Shown in pieces: positions 1 through 8,823 of a stretch of DNA of 64,000 nucleotides (positions are counted from its first letter, which is position 1; the number at the start of each line of letters is the position of its first letter). This stretch comes from Roseibium limicola (lineage in GTDB: Bacteria > Pseudomonadota > Alphaproteobacteria > Rhizobiales > Stappiaceae), in contig NZ_JAFLNF010000003.1 of assembly GCF_017313085.1 (NCBI RefSeq), positions 310,001 to 374,000 of the forward strand, given 5' to 3'. The position numbers and the translations under genes are program-made. The notes beneath the pieces were generated by a model, which searched no databases, was not told the DNA's origin, and was given only the letters and a program-made list of their open reading frames with translations.

Positions 1-727
1 CATCCATCAGGCGCAATTCGACCGTCTTGTCGCGCGGATGCCCCGTAACGCCAGCCTCATAGGCGAGATAGACAAGCTTTCCGCCAACAGGCGCCGGATG
101 GGGGAACCAGTTCACCCTTTCATCAAACGTCAATTGGGTCAGATCACTGCCATCGGTGCGCATGCGCCAGATCTGCATTGAGTCGCCGCGACTGGAATTG
201 AAGTAGATCCAGGTCCCACAGGGGCTGTAATCGGGTCCGTCCGCATGGCCGAGGCCATCCGTCAGCCGGGTCTCCTCCCCGCCATCGCGGGAGATCGTGT
301 AGATGTCGTACACCCCTGCCCGCGCACCACAATAGGCCAGCGTTGCTCCATCGGGAGACCAGCCATGCCAGTAGGACGGCGCCAGATTGGTGACAGGAAC
401 CGGTGTGCCCCCCTCAATCGGCACGCGATAGATTTGCGACTGGCCGGTCTCGCTCTGATCGCTGATGACGATCTCCCGACCGCAGGGCGAAACGCCATGG
501 TCATTGTTGCAAGAGGTGGCGAACTCGGTGTTAATCGGGTCGAGTCGAGGAAAACCCTCTGCTTCCTCATCTCGCTCCAGGTCAATGCGAAACAGACCGC
601 CATCACCATTGACGATCAGGGCAGAGCCGTCTGGCAACCAGTTGGGCGCCTCCACCAACACGTCGGTCTGAAGGACCACGCGGGCCTTTCGGGTTTCCAT
701 GTCATAGATTTCTACAGAACTGCGCAT
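1..727 (-). CDS. TolB-like beta-propeller protein, 3' end outside window
   Basis: An open minus-strand frame starts at an ATG at 727 (MRSSVEIYDMETRKARVVLQ) and stays open to the left edge, so the carboxyl end is missing. About 242 residues are visible. They contain repeated PD40/TolB-type propeller blades with the pattern xWSPDGxxLxY: PNWLPDGSALIVNGDG, YWHGWSPDGATLAYCGARAG, DYSPCGTWIYFNSSRGD, and a last repeat ending WFPHPAPVGGKLVYLAYE. No signal peptide is visible, so unlike true TolB it is probably cytoplasmic. Such proteins usually bind or sense something, or form the propeller half of a peptidase, but no peptidase domain can be seen here. The fold is well supported by the repeats; the role is unknown. 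Confidence 0.85.
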   Translation of the reverse strand, partial: MRSSVEIYDMETRKARVVLQTDVLVEAPNWLPDGSALIVNGDGGLFRIDLERDEEAEGFPRLDPINTEFATSCNNDHGVSPCGREIVISDQSETGQSQIYRVPIEGGTPVPVTNLAPSYWHGWSPDGATLAYCGARAGVYDIYTISRDGGEETRLTDGLGHADGPDYSPCGTWIYFNSSRGDSMQIWRMRTDGSDLTQLTFDERVNWFPHPAPVGGKLVYLAYEAGVTGHPRDKTVELRLMD

Positions 728-770
728 TGGCTTCCTCCCATCGCACCTGCTTCTGAAAATCATCTAAACA

Positions 771-800
771 CAAAAAACCCGGCACGAGGCCGGGTTGTAT
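771..800 (-). terminator. Intrinsic terminator downstream of the 41-aa gene
   Basis: A stem AACCCGGC/GCCGGGTT with a 5-base loop is followed, on the minus strand, by a run of T (TTTTTTGTGTTT). It lies between the small gene at 930-1055 and the TolB-like gene, so it should end the small gene's transcript. Confidence 0.75.
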
Positions 801-929
801 TCAGTTCGTGCACATCGGAGTCTTTTTTGCAGCTCCTTCACCTGCTTCCTTGATGATGATGAAAGCAGGAATCTCGGATCACCCCTTCTCCGGCGCCGCG
901 GGTGCCTTTTCCTGCGGTGGCCTGTCAGA

Positions 930-1055
930 TCAGGCGTAGACCTTCTTCGCTTCAGACAAGAAACGGTAGAGCGAACCCGGCAGCCAAGGCAGACGATCTC
1001 GGTTGAAATCCTGCCGCTGCTTCACAAGTAGTGATCGAGCGATTTGAAGATTCAT
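930..1055 (-). CDS. Small hypothetical protein, 41 aa
   Basis: A short minus-strand frame starts with ATG at 1055, preceded by a good ribosome-binding site (GGAGACCGGAA), and ends at TGA 930-932. The product begins MNLQIARSLLVKQRQDFNRD and ends RFLSEAKKVYA. It is basic and amphipathic, with no membrane segment or known motif. Support for a real gene comes from context: its own strong intrinsic terminator (771-800), a strong ribosome-binding site and a perfect palindrome in its promoter region (1104-1118). It recalls the short DUF1127-type proteins of alphaproteobacteria in size, but the DUF1127 arginine-rich motif is not evident. Function unknown. Confidence 0.55.
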   Translation of the reverse strand: MNLQIARSLLVKQRQDFNRDRLPWLPGSLYRFLSEAKKVYA

Positions 1056-1103
1056 TTCCGGTCTCCTTTAATTATTTGTCTTTCGATCTATACATTCAAA
1101 TTA

Positions 1104-1118
1104 GCGCACATTGTGCGC
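1104..1118. promoter_or_regulatory. Palindromic operator candidate upstream of the 41-aa gene
   Basis: A perfect 6-3-6 inverted repeat, GCGCAC-ATT-GTGCGC, lies 49-63 bases before the small gene's start codon. A possible -10 (TATAGA on the minus strand, near 1090) would put the palindrome over the -35 region, as expected for a repressor site. The promoter assignment is inference. Confidence 0.4.
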
Positions 1119-1205
1119 CTTTCAAGAGACGCTTTCATCAGTTTTTCGATAAAAAGCTAATTTTCCCCTGCGGTAGCTAAAGATTTGATGCTTAGGGGGA
1201 TCAAA

Positions 1206-1238
1206 CGCAAAAACCCCGGGGATGAAGTCCCCGGGGTC
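1206..1238 (-). terminator. Intrinsic terminator of malate synthase
   Basis: A 9-bp GC stem (CCCCGGGGA/TCCCCGGGG, loop CTTCA) is followed on the minus strand by TTTTTGCGTTT. It lies about 95 bases past the glcB stop codon and is the obvious end of that transcript. Confidence 0.85.
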
Positions 1239-1330
1239 GAACGCAGTCATATGCTTGTTTTCGCTTCACTAATGAACGCAAACGTGGCGGTTAAAGGGCC
1301 CCGAGCTCACACACAGAGACACAAGCCGTC

Positions 1331-3496
1331 TTAGACAGCCTGGCGTGCCTTGAACTCGCGACGACGCGCGTGCAGCACCGGTTCGGTGTAGCCATTCGGC
1401 TGTTCCATGCCCTTGAAGACCAGGTCGCACGCAGCCTGAAACCCGATGGACGCATCGAAGTCAGCTGACATCGGCGTATAGAGCGGGTCGCCAGCGTTCT
1501 GCTCATCCACCAGTTTGGCCATGCGTTTCAATGTTTCCATCACCTGCACTTCAGAGCAGACACCGTGACGCAACCAGTTGGCGATGTGCTGGGAGGAGAT
1601 ACGCAGCGTGGCACGATCTTCCATCAGCCCGACATTGTTGATGTCAGGAACCTTGGAACAGCCAACGCCCTGTTCAACCCAGCGAACCACATAACCCAGG
1701 ATACCCTGCGCGTTGTTGTCCAACTCAGCCTGAATGGCGTCCGGCGCCCAATTCGGACGTTCGGCAACCGGGATGGACAGAATGTCTTCCAGCTCGGCCG
1801 GCGCACGGGATTTCAACTCGCCCTGCAAGGTTGTCACTGGCACCTTGTAGTAGTGCATTGCATGCAATGTCGCAGCAGTCGGCGACGGCACCCATGCGGT
1901 GTTCGCACCAGCCTTTGGATGACCGACCTTCTGCTCCAACATGGCCTGCATCAGATCCGGCATGGCCCACATGCCCTTGCCAATCTGGGCATGGCCCGGC
2001 AGGCCACAGGCCAGACCGACGTCAACGTTGTTGTTCTCGTAAGCGCCAATCCACGGAGCAGCCTTCATGTCGCCCTTGCGGATCATCGGGCCGGCTTCCA
2101 TCGACGTGTGCATTTCGTCCCCGGTGCGATCCAGGAAACCAGTGTTGATGAAGAACACCCGATCCTTGGCAGCGCGAATGCACTCCTTCAGGTTCACGGT
2201 TGTGCGGCGTTCCTCGTCCATGATGCCCATCTTGAGCGTGTTCGGCGACATGCCGAGGATAGCTTCGATGCGGTCGAACAACTCGTTGGCGAAGGCGACT
2301 TCTTCCGGTCCATGCATCTTCGGTTTGACGATATAGACCGAACCGGCGCGGCTGTTCAGATGCTTTCCATTCGGGCCAATGTCATGCAGGCCGATCAGCG
2401 AAGTGACCAGGCCATCGAGAATACCTTCCGGAATCTCGTTGCCACTTTCGTCGAGAACAGCATCGATGGTCATCAGGTGACCGACATTGCGGATCAGCAA
2501 CAGGGAGCGGCCGTGCAGGCTGACCTGGCCCTTGCCATCCGGTGCAGTGTAGGTGCGATCGCCATTGAGCTTGCGCGTGACGGTCTTGCCACCCTTCTCA
2601 AAGCTCTCTTCCAGATCGCCTTTCAGCAGACCCAGCCAGTTGCCATAAACCAGAACCTTGTCTTCAGCGTCGACGGCTGCGACGGAATCCTCGCAGTCCA
2701 TGATGGTTGACATGGCGGATTCCAGCACGACGTCGGCAATGGAAGCCTTGTCTGTCTTGCCAATCGGATGATCCGCATTGATGACGATGTCCAGGTGCAG
2801 GCCGTTCTTTGACAGAAGGATGTTGGTCGGCGCCGAGGCTTCCCCGGAAAAACCGACGAACTGGCTGCCGTCTGCAAGTGCGACCGGCTTGCTGTCGATC
2901 ATCACGGTCAGCGTGCCGTTGTCGATGGTCAGAGCGTCGGCATCCGCCCAGGAGCCCATACCCAGCGGCGCTGTCACATCCAGAACCTGACGGGCATAGG
3001 CAATGACTTCTGCGCCGCGTGCTTCATCGAAGCCGCTTGCCTGGGGCAGACTTCCCATGGCATCGGTGCCATAAAGCGCATCATAGAGCGATCCCCAGCG
3101 CGCATTCGCAGCGTTCAGGGCATAGCGGGCGTTCATCACAGGCACGACCAGCTGTGGGCCGGCAACGGAGGAGATTTCCGGGTCGACATTTTCCGTTGTG
3201 ACGGCGAAATCTGCACCTTCGCCCACCAGGTAACCGATTTCCTTCAAGTAGGACTTGTAGACCGCCATGTCCGGCACGCCGGAATGGTCGCGGTGCCACT
3301 GGTCGAGCTTTTCCTGCAGCGCATCGCGCTTGGCGAGAAGCTCGCGGTTGCGGGGACCAAGGTCGCGAACAAGTGCTGCAAGGCCCGCCCAGAAGGCTTC
3401 CTGCTCAACGCCTGTGCCCGGAAGAGCCTTGGCATTGACAAAGTCATAGAGCTCTTGAGCCACTTTCAGGCCGTGCGTTTCAATTCGCTTGTTCAT
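1331..3496 (-). CDS. glcB: Malate synthase G
   Basis: Malate synthase G condenses glyoxylate with acetyl-CoA to malate in the glyoxylate bypass and in glycolate use; it is a cytosolic monomer with Mg2+. The product is 721 aa, matching the roughly 723 aa of the G isoform rather than the shorter A isoform. Characteristic stretches include [17 protein letters not shown] near residue 265, [20 protein letters not shown], the [20 protein letters not shown] region and [20 protein letters not shown]. The start at 3496 ([12 protein letters not shown]) is chosen because an AAGGAGTTGGGACGC ribosome-binding site precedes it; the longer frame to 3538 has none. It stands alone with its own terminator. No isocitrate lyase gene lies nearby. 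Confidence 0.96.
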   Translation of the reverse strand: MNKRIETHGLKVAQELYDFVNAKALPGTGVEQEAFWAGLAALVRDLGPRNRELLAKRDALQEKLDQWHRDHSGVPDMAVYKSYLKEIGYLVGEGADFAVTTENVDPEISSVAGPQLVVPVMNARYALNAANARWGSLYDALYGTDAMGSLPQASGFDEARGAEVIAYARQVLDVTAPLGMGSWADADALTIDNGTLTVMIDSKPVALADGSQFVGFSGEASAPTNILLSKNGLHLDIVINADHPIGKTDKASIADVVLESAMSTIMDCEDSVAAVDAEDKVLVYGNWLGLLKGDLEESFEKGGKTVTRKLNGDRTYTAPDGKGQVSLHGRSLLLIRNVGHLMTIDAVLDESGNEIPEGILDGLVTSLIGLHDIGPNGKHLNSRAGSVYIVKPKMHGPEEVAFANELFDRIEAILGMSPNTLKMGIMDEERRTTVNLKECIRAAKDRVFFINTGFLDRTGDEMHTSMEAGPMIRKGDMKAAPWIGAYENNNVDVGLACGLPGHAQIGKGMWAMPDLMQAMLEQKVGHPKAGANTAWVPSPTAATLHAMHYYKVPVTTLQGELKSRAPAELEDILSIPVAERPNWAPDAIQAELDNNAQGILGYVVRWVEQGVGCSKVPDINNVGLMEDRATLRISSQHIANWLRHGVCSEVQVMETLKRMAKLVDEQNAGDPLYTPMSADFDASIGFQAACDLVFKGMEQPNGYTEPVLHARRREFKARQAV

Positions 3497-3717
3497 GCGT
3501 CCCAACTCCTTGATTCCAATCCCGGCTCCTGCAAACACCCCAGAGGGCGCTCAGCAGCTGTCAGCTTCCGCGTCTTAATTAACGTACAGCGCGAGGAAAA
3601 CCCCCTCGCATCCGCCTGTCGGTCCGGTGGGACGCCCAGCGTATGCGAACCATCGTCTTAAAGGTCTTTGTCGCGGCTTGCGGGCAGCAGGTCAATTCGT
3701 CAGTTCCAAAATTACTT

Positions 3718-3732
3718 TTTCCAAAATGGAAA
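3718..3732. promoter_or_regulatory. Inverted repeat 1 in glcB-EamA spacer
   Basis: Perfect 6-3-6 palindrome TTTCCA-AAA-TGGAAA. Possible regulator site; unassigned. Confidence 0.4.
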
Positions 3733-3760
3733 TAATCAAATCCACTTTCAACTTACTTAT

Positions 3761-3775
3761 ATAAGCAAAGCTTAT
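3761..3775. promoter_or_regulatory. Inverted repeat 2 in glcB-EamA spacer
   Basis: Perfect 6-3-6 palindrome ATAAGC-AAA-GCTTAT, same geometry and same AAA centre as the repeat at 3718-3732. The two centres are 43 bases apart, about four helical turns. Confidence 0.4.
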
Positions 3776-3892
3776 TATTTTCAGTCAAGCGCTCTTGCAT
3801 CGGGCCGTTTCAAAGGCCACAACCGGAGCAATCAAATCTCATTCAAGGCCTCTGTCGACGCAGTTCTGTTCGGTCGGGGCGCGAGGAATTTC

Positions 3893-4810
3893 ATGATCGC
3901 GACCGCGCTGAAACACGCAGGCCGGCCTTTCGGCAACGCCTTCGTCCTGTTGACCCTCACTGCCTTGTTCTTTGGCGGCAACACAGTTGCGGGAAGGCTC
4001 GCAATCGGGGAAGTGTCACCGATGGCCGTGGTGATGCTGCGTTGGGTAATCGTCAGTCTGGTTTTGACGATTTCTCTGCGACACCGTCTGCGCGCCGAAT
4101 GGCCGATCATTCGGCAACACCTGGGCAAGATGGCCCTCATGGCGGTTTTCGGTTTCGTCGGCTTCAACTCGTTCTTTTATGTCGCCGCGAAACACACCAA
4201 TGCGGTCAACCTGGGTATTATTCAGGGCTCCATTCCGGTTTTGGTGCTCATCGGTACAGTGTTCCTGTTCCAGGCAAAGATCAGAGCCCTCCAGGTGCTC
4301 GGCATTCTGGCAACGCTGGCCGGGGTTGCCGTGGTCGCCTCCCATGGTGACTTGTCGACGCTCGCCTCGCTCACCCTCAACCCGGGTGATGGCATCATGC
4401 TGATCGCCTGTCTGTTCTACACCGGTTACACCCTGGCCTTGCGCAATCGCCCACCCATCTCCGGACTGGTGTTTTTCACGATTCTCTCGATCATCGCCGC
4501 CTTCGCGACTTTGCCGCTCGTCGGGTATGAAATCCTGACAAACACCGTGCAATGGCCTGCAACGCCCAAGGGCTGGCTGGTCGTGCTATATATCTCGCTG
4601 TTTCCATCTTGCCTGGCGCAGATCTTCTTCATCAGAGGCGTTGAGGCGATCGGACCAGCTCGCGCTGGCGTCTTCATCAATCTGGTGCCCGTGTTTGCTG
4701 CCATTCTGGCAGTGGCTATTCTCGGCGAAGACTTCCGCTTCGACCACGGCCTGGCCATGGTGCTCGTTCTGGGCGGCATCTGGCTGTCAGAAAAGAAGTC
4801 TCGCAGCTAG
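3893..4810 (+). CDS. EamA/DMT-family permease (exporter)
   Basis: A 305-aa inner-membrane protein of the drug/metabolite transporter superfamily with ten predicted hydrophobic segments in two EamA repeats. The first repeat starts FVLLTLTALFFGGNTVAGRL; the second ends in the typical RAGVFINLVPVFAAILAVAILGE and GGIWLSEKKSRS. These proteins usually export amino acids or other small metabolites; the substrate cannot be read from sequence. The start at 3893 follows an AGGA ribosome-binding site; the open frame upstream has no membrane character and is not used. It is divergent from glcB and shares an AT-rich regulatory spacer with it. Confidence 0.85.
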   Translation: MIATALKHAGRPFGNAFVLLTLTALFFGGNTVAGRLAIGEVSPMAVVMLRWVIVSLVLTISLRHRLRAEWPIIRQHLGKMALMAVFGFVGFNSFFYVAAKHTNAVNLGIIQGSIPVLVLIGTVFLFQAKIRALQVLGILATLAGVAVVASHGDLSTLASLTLNPGDGIMLIACLFYTGYTLALRNRPPISGLVFFTILSIIAAFATLPLVGYEILTNTVQWPATPKGWLVVLYISLFPSCLAQIFFIRGVEAIGPARAGVFINLVPVFAAILAVAILGEDFRFDHGLAMVLVLGGIWLSEKKSRS

Positions 4811-5058
4811 GCGCTGACTGCGCAATTCAGCCTGATCATTCTGGTTGCGAGACCTAGGTCGACCTGACAACGTCAGACCGCTCACCTCGGCAAACGTCCG
4901 CTGTCCGCGCCTGGCTTGAGGCCCAACGATGGCGATGGCGCCATTTAAGCCATATTTACCGGTCTCGAGCCAAACCTCCCCCAAGAAAACAACACCTTGT
5001 CAAGGTTCCGCCCAAGTCGGACCTTGGCAAGGACGCGCGGGCTTGGCAGATTGGAGCG

Positions 5059-7788
5059 ATGGAAACACCCTTCGTCCTTGCCGCCTTCGCCGGGCTGTTG
5101 ATCACCATCGCCATGGTACAGCCTCTCGCGCGTAAACTTGACCTGTCTCCGACCGTCCTGCTGGCGACTGTCGGGACCCTCATCGGCATTGGCGCAACCT
5201 ATCTGCTGTACACACCACGCACCGACGTGTTCAACGAGATCGCCCTGGTCTTCGTCGACCTGCCGCTGGATGCGCAGCAAATTCTCTATATCTTTCTGCC
5301 GCTTCTGTTGTTCCAGACCAGTCTTACCCTGGATGTGCGACGGACGATGGAGGACGTCGGGCCTATCCTGCTGATGGCCGTCGTCGCCGTTTTCGTGGCC
5401 ACGGCTTTCATCGGACTGGCGCTCTATCCTTTAAGCAATGTGCCGCTGCTGGCGTGCTTGCTCCTCGGTTCGATTGTCGCCACGACGGATCCTGTCGCGG
5501 TTGTCGCCATTTTCCGCGACATCGGCGCACCTGCCCGATTGACGCGTATTGTCGAAGGCGAAAGCCTTTTGAACGACGCTGCCGCTGTTGTGCTGTTCGT
5601 CCTGATCCTGGGCTTGTTGACCGGCACCCGTGAGATGAACACGACGGATGCAATCCTGGCATTCTTCCGCGCCTTCTCGGGCGGTATCCTGGCAGGCATC
5701 ATCATTGGCCGGCTGTTCGTCTTCCTGTTGCCGCTGCTGCGCGGCATGCGTCTGGCGCAGGTAACCCTGTCGCTGGCGCTTCCCTATCTGCTTTATGTGC
5801 TGGCCGATCAGGTGGCTGATGTTTCGGCAGTTGTTGCAGTGGTGATGGCCGGGATCATCTTCAATCTCTATGGCCCCTCCCGCATCTCGCCGGAAAACTG
5901 GACCTTCCTGCAGGATATCTGGGAGCAGATTGCCTATTGGGCTTCGTCGCTGATTTTCATACTTGCTGCCATCCTGATCCCGCGGCTGGTGCAAGGGTTC
6001 CAGCCTATCGACATTCTGCTGCTTGTCGTCTTGGTGCTGTCGGCGCTGGCAGCACGGGCAGTGGTCATCTTCGGGCTGATGCCTCTTTTGACTATCATGC
6101 GGATCGGCCAAGTCGTCGACACGAAGTTCAAGGTCGTCATGCTGTGGGGCGGCATGCGCGGCGCAATCACGCTGGTCCTGGCGCTGTCTGTCTCCGAACA
6201 CCTGCTTCTGGAAGACGGTGTCTCCGAGTTTGTCACCAAACTGGCGACCGGCTTTGTGCTCTTTACGCTTCTGGTCTATGGCCCCAGCCTGAAACCCCTG
6301 ATCAAAGTGTTGAAGCTGGATCAGCTGACGGCCCGCGATCAGGCGCTGACCAATCAATTTCTCGCCCTTGCTCTCTCCGATGTCCGTCAGGAATTGGCCC
6401 AGACGGCCCGCGCCTACCACATCAGTCCGCAGGTCGCCCGACAAGTGACGAAGGAATATGAGGCGCGCATCGAGGAAGTGCGGGACCGGACCACGTCCAT
6501 TGACGACCTGAAGGACAAGGAACGGGTCACGCTGGGGCTCATCGCGCTTTCCGAGCATGAGCGCGAGCTCGTCTTGCAGCACTTTCGCGAGAAAACCATC
6601 TCATCGCGCGGCGTGTCCCTGCATCTTGCGGAGGCGAGCCGGATCAGTGACCTGACGCGGCAGGAAGGCCGACCGGGGTATAACCGCGCCGTTCGTTCTC
6701 CGCTCAAGTTCGGCGTCCGTTTTCGCATTGCCCAGTTTCTGCATCGCACCTTGCGGATCCAGAGCATGTTGGCAATGTTGATCGCCGACAGATTTGAATA
6801 CCTGATCGTCTCCAACATCATTGCCGAAGAGCTTGTCGGCTTCAATCAACGGCGCGTGCGCCCATTGATTGGAGAGCGTGTCGGCGACATCCTGAACGAC
6901 ACGCTGTCGGCACGACGCGACGAGGTCAAGCGGGCTATCGATGCCCTGCGCCTGCAGTATCCGGACTACGCTGATGCACAGGAACGGCTGTTCCTGCGGC
7001 GAACCGGGATCCGGATCGAAGAAACCGCCTATCACGAGGCCCATGCGCACACGCTGATCGGCTCGGAAGTCTTCTCTCGCCTGAAGGACGAAATTCAGGA
7101 CGCACAGCGTCAAACCAGCCTGCGCCCGCGCCTCGACCTGGGTTTGAAAACCGACGACCTGATCTCGCAGCACGGCCTGTTCTCCGATCTGCCCCCTGAT
7201 CGGCGCCAGCAGGTGGCAAAACTGATGAAACCACGATTTGCCACTCCGGGTGAAAAGCTCATCGGCAAAGGCGACCGTGGAGATGCCGCCTATTTCATAT
7301 CATCGGGCGCTGTGGAGGTGCGTGCTCCGAACGGAGCCTTCCGGCTCGGTCGCGGCGACATGTTTGGCGAGATTGCCCTGATCACTGGCAAGCCCCGCAC
7401 AGCCGATGTGGTGGCTCTCGGCTACTGCCAGCTCTTGGTTCTGACCGCCGCAGATTATCGCAGACTGGTGGAGACGGCGCCGGACATCAAGGCGCATATG
7501 GATGACCTGTCGAGCCGTCGGGAAACCATGAATGCCGGCACATTGGCCGGCGTCGTGCCGGCTGGAATGCCCGGCTTTATCCGGGGTGCGGAAACCGAGC
7601 TGGAGACGCCTCTGATCGTCAAGGTCGGCCCCGCCACCGAAGAAGAAGTGCAAGCATCTGCCGAACGGGACGACACGTCTGCAGAAACCCTGGCTCAAGT
7701 ACCGCCCTCCACTCCGCGGCCTGAAGATGCCGGCCTTGAGGGACCAGACCCGGACGATCCGACGACGAAACCCACAGATGCCTCGTGA
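5059..7788 (+). CDS. CPA1-type Na+/H+ antiporter with C-terminal cyclic-nucleotide-binding domain
   Basis: A 909-aa membrane protein. Residues 1 to about 420 form the transport domain (10-12 helices) with the CPA1/NHE ion-site signature GESLLNDAAAVVLF near residue 170. A long soluble helical region follows (about 430-690), including a stretch of charged residues similar to the cytosolic tail of NhaP/SOS1-type exchangers. Residues about 694-825 are a cNMP-binding fold, with the phosphate-cassette-like FGEIALITGKPRTADVVA. The last 80 residues are acidic and proline-rich. It should exchange cytoplasmic Na+ for H+ and may be gated by cyclic nucleotide or another ligand (inference). It stands alone with no operon partner. 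Family call is strong; regulation is inferred. Confidence 0.9.
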   Translation: METPFVLAAFAGLLITIAMVQPLARKLDLSPTVLLATVGTLIGIGATYLLYTPRTDVFNEIALVFVDLPLDAQQILYIFLPLLLFQTSLTLDVRRTMEDVGPILLMAVVAVFVATAFIGLALYPLSNVPLLACLLLGSIVATTDPVAVVAIFRDIGAPARLTRIVEGESLLNDAAAVVLFVLILGLLTGTREMNTTDAILAFFRAFSGGILAGIIIGRLFVFLLPLLRGMRLAQVTLSLALPYLLYVLADQVADVSAVVAVVMAGIIFNLYGPSRISPENWTFLQDIWEQIAYWASSLIFILAAILIPRLVQGFQPIDILLLVVLVLSALAARAVVIFGLMPLLTIMRIGQVVDTKFKVVMLWGGMRGAITLVLALSVSEHLLLEDGVSEFVTKLATGFVLFTLLVYGPSLKPLIKVLKLDQLTARDQALTNQFLALALSDVRQELAQTARAYHISPQVARQVTKEYEARIEEVRDRTTSIDDLKDKERVTLGLIALSEHERELVLQHFREKTISSRGVSLHLAEASRISDLTRQEGRPGYNRAVRSPLKFGVRFRIAQFLHRTLRIQSMLAMLIADRFEYLIVSNIIAEELVGFNQRRVRPLIGERVGDILNDTLSARRDEVKRAIDALRLQYPDYADAQERLFLRRTGIRIEETAYHEAHAHTLIGSEVFSRLKDEIQDAQRQTSLRPRLDLGLKTDDLISQHGLFSDLPPDRRQQVAKLMKPRFATPGEKLIGKGDRGDAAYFISSGAVEVRAPNGAFRLGRGDMFGEIALITGKPRTADVVALGYCQLLVLTAADYRRLVETAPDIKAHMDDLSSRRETMNAGTLAGVVPAGMPGFIRGAETELETPLIVKVGPATEEEVQASAERDDTSAETLAQVPPSTPRPEDAGLEGPDPDDPTTKPTDAS

Positions 7789-7900
7789 TGGTTCTAACCT
7801 GTAGACCGTCATCCCGGCCAAACGAAACCTGAGCCAGAAAGCGTGAGCCTCGATGCCGACGGTTGGCATGGCAGCATCTTATTTTAGTGACTCGCCCCCT

Positions 7901-8137
7901 TCAGGAGACGCCTGAGCAAATAACGCCGAATGTCTGGATCACGTCGCTCTGAAACCCGAAGCAGCATGCATGAGCAGCAAGCAGGAAGGCGGCGAGCGCC
8001 AGACCTGTGGCTCCTGCGGTCAGAGCCCAAGGGTCCTTGCGCACTTCGTCCCAACCGCTGTCCCATTCGAAACCAAGGATGGACTGTCCTGTATCCTTGC
8101 TCGCCTTCATGCCAATCTCGATTGTTCCTGATGCCAT
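7901..8137 (-). CDS. Small single-pass membrane protein next to coxG, unknown
   Basis: A 78-aa product starting MASGTIEIGMKASKDTGQ. The ATG at 8137 is preceded by GGAGAAG at good spacing, so it is preferred over the in-frame ATG five codons upstream. One hydrophobic segment (about residues 40-62, LTAGATGLALAAFLLAAHAC) follows an acidic, tryptophan-rich stretch (GFEWDSGWDEVRKDPW); two cysteines lie at the end of the membrane segment and one near the carboxyl end. It is co-directional with coxG, 89 bases downstream of its stop, so it could be the last gene of the cox operon. I recognise no family. No antisense gene explains the frame. Confidence 0.55.
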   Translation of the reverse strand: MASGTIEIGMKASKDTGQSILGFEWDSGWDEVRKDPWALTAGATGLALAAFLLAAHACCFGFQSDVIQTFGVICSGVS

Positions 8138-8226
8138 GATTTCTTCTCCCATCCTCGCGGTTTCATCTCAAGGCTGCGACAAACGCACCCTTGAGATATC
8201 TTGGTTTGACCGGCACCGCCGCCCCC

Positions 8227-8787
8227 TCAGGCGTCGGTATCCGCCGGCTTTTCGTCTTTCTTGCTAAATACGCCCGAAAGCCAACCTTTTTTCGCAGGCT
8301 CTTCCGCGCCGTCAGTGCTTTCTGCAGCTTCTGTATTTTCACTGGAAGGGGCAACCACCTCGCCGAAGGTTTTGAAGAACTCTCCTGCAAGACGCTTGGC
8401 TGTGCTGTCGATCAGACGACCGCCGAGCTGGGCGATCTTGCCGCCAACCTGTGCATCCACATCGTAGTGCAGGATCGTGGCATCCGGTCCGTCTTCCTCC
8501 AGCCGCACCACGGCGCCGCCCTTGGCGAAGCCTGCAACACCACCCGAGCCTTCACCCACAATCCGGTAACTTTCAGGCGGGTTGAGATCTTCCAAGGTTA
8601 CCTTGCCACCAAACGTGGCTTTGACCGGGCCGACCTTCAGCTTGACCTTGGCCTGCATCTGGTTGCCATCGGTCATTTCCAGCTCTTCACACCCTGGAAT
8701 GCACTGCTTCAAGACCTGCGGATCGTTCAGCGCAGCCCAGACGGTTTCGCGGGGCGCTTCGATCTTCTGACTGTCGGCCATCTTCAT
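8227..8787 (-). CDS. coxG: CO dehydrogenase accessory protein CoxG (SRPBCC fold)
   Basis: A 186-aa protein. Residues 1-150 are a START/SRPBCC lipid-binding-like domain with the CoxG pattern (IEAPRETVWAALNDPQVLKQCIPGCEE split across residues 8-35, then KVKLKVGPVKATFGGKVTLE). A low-complexity acidic linker follows and the tail ends KKGWLSGVFSKKDEKPA, plausibly a membrane-touching helix. CoxG family proteins are linked to placing CO dehydrogenase at the membrane and to quinone hand-over. A strong AGGAGAAC ribosome-binding site precedes the ATG. It follows the CoxF gene by 36 bases in the operon. Confidence 0.9.
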   Translation of the reverse strand: MKMADSQKIEAPRETVWAALNDPQVLKQCIPGCEELEMTDGNQMQAKVKLKVGPVKATFGGKVTLEDLNPPESYRIVGEGSGGVAGFAKGGAVVRLEEDGPDATILHYDVDAQVGGKIAQLGGRLIDSTAKRLAGEFFKTFGEVVAPSSENTEAAESTDGAEEPAKKGWLSGVFSKKDEKPADTDA

Positions 8788-8823
8788 GGCTGTTCTCCTA
8801 TCGACGTTTCACTGTTTTGGCTT

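Larger units (their letters stand above)
3497..3892. other. Divergent promoter region between glcB and the EamA gene
   Basis: A 396-base spacer with no credible gene; its middle (about 3700-3790) is much more AT-rich than the surroundings and should carry both divergent promoters. It contains two inverted repeats described separately (3718-3732 and 3761-3775). Confidence 0.6.

Noticed and set aside
1565-2710. 381-aa plus-strand frame inside glcB
   Set aside because: Shadow of malate synthase; no motif and no start signal.
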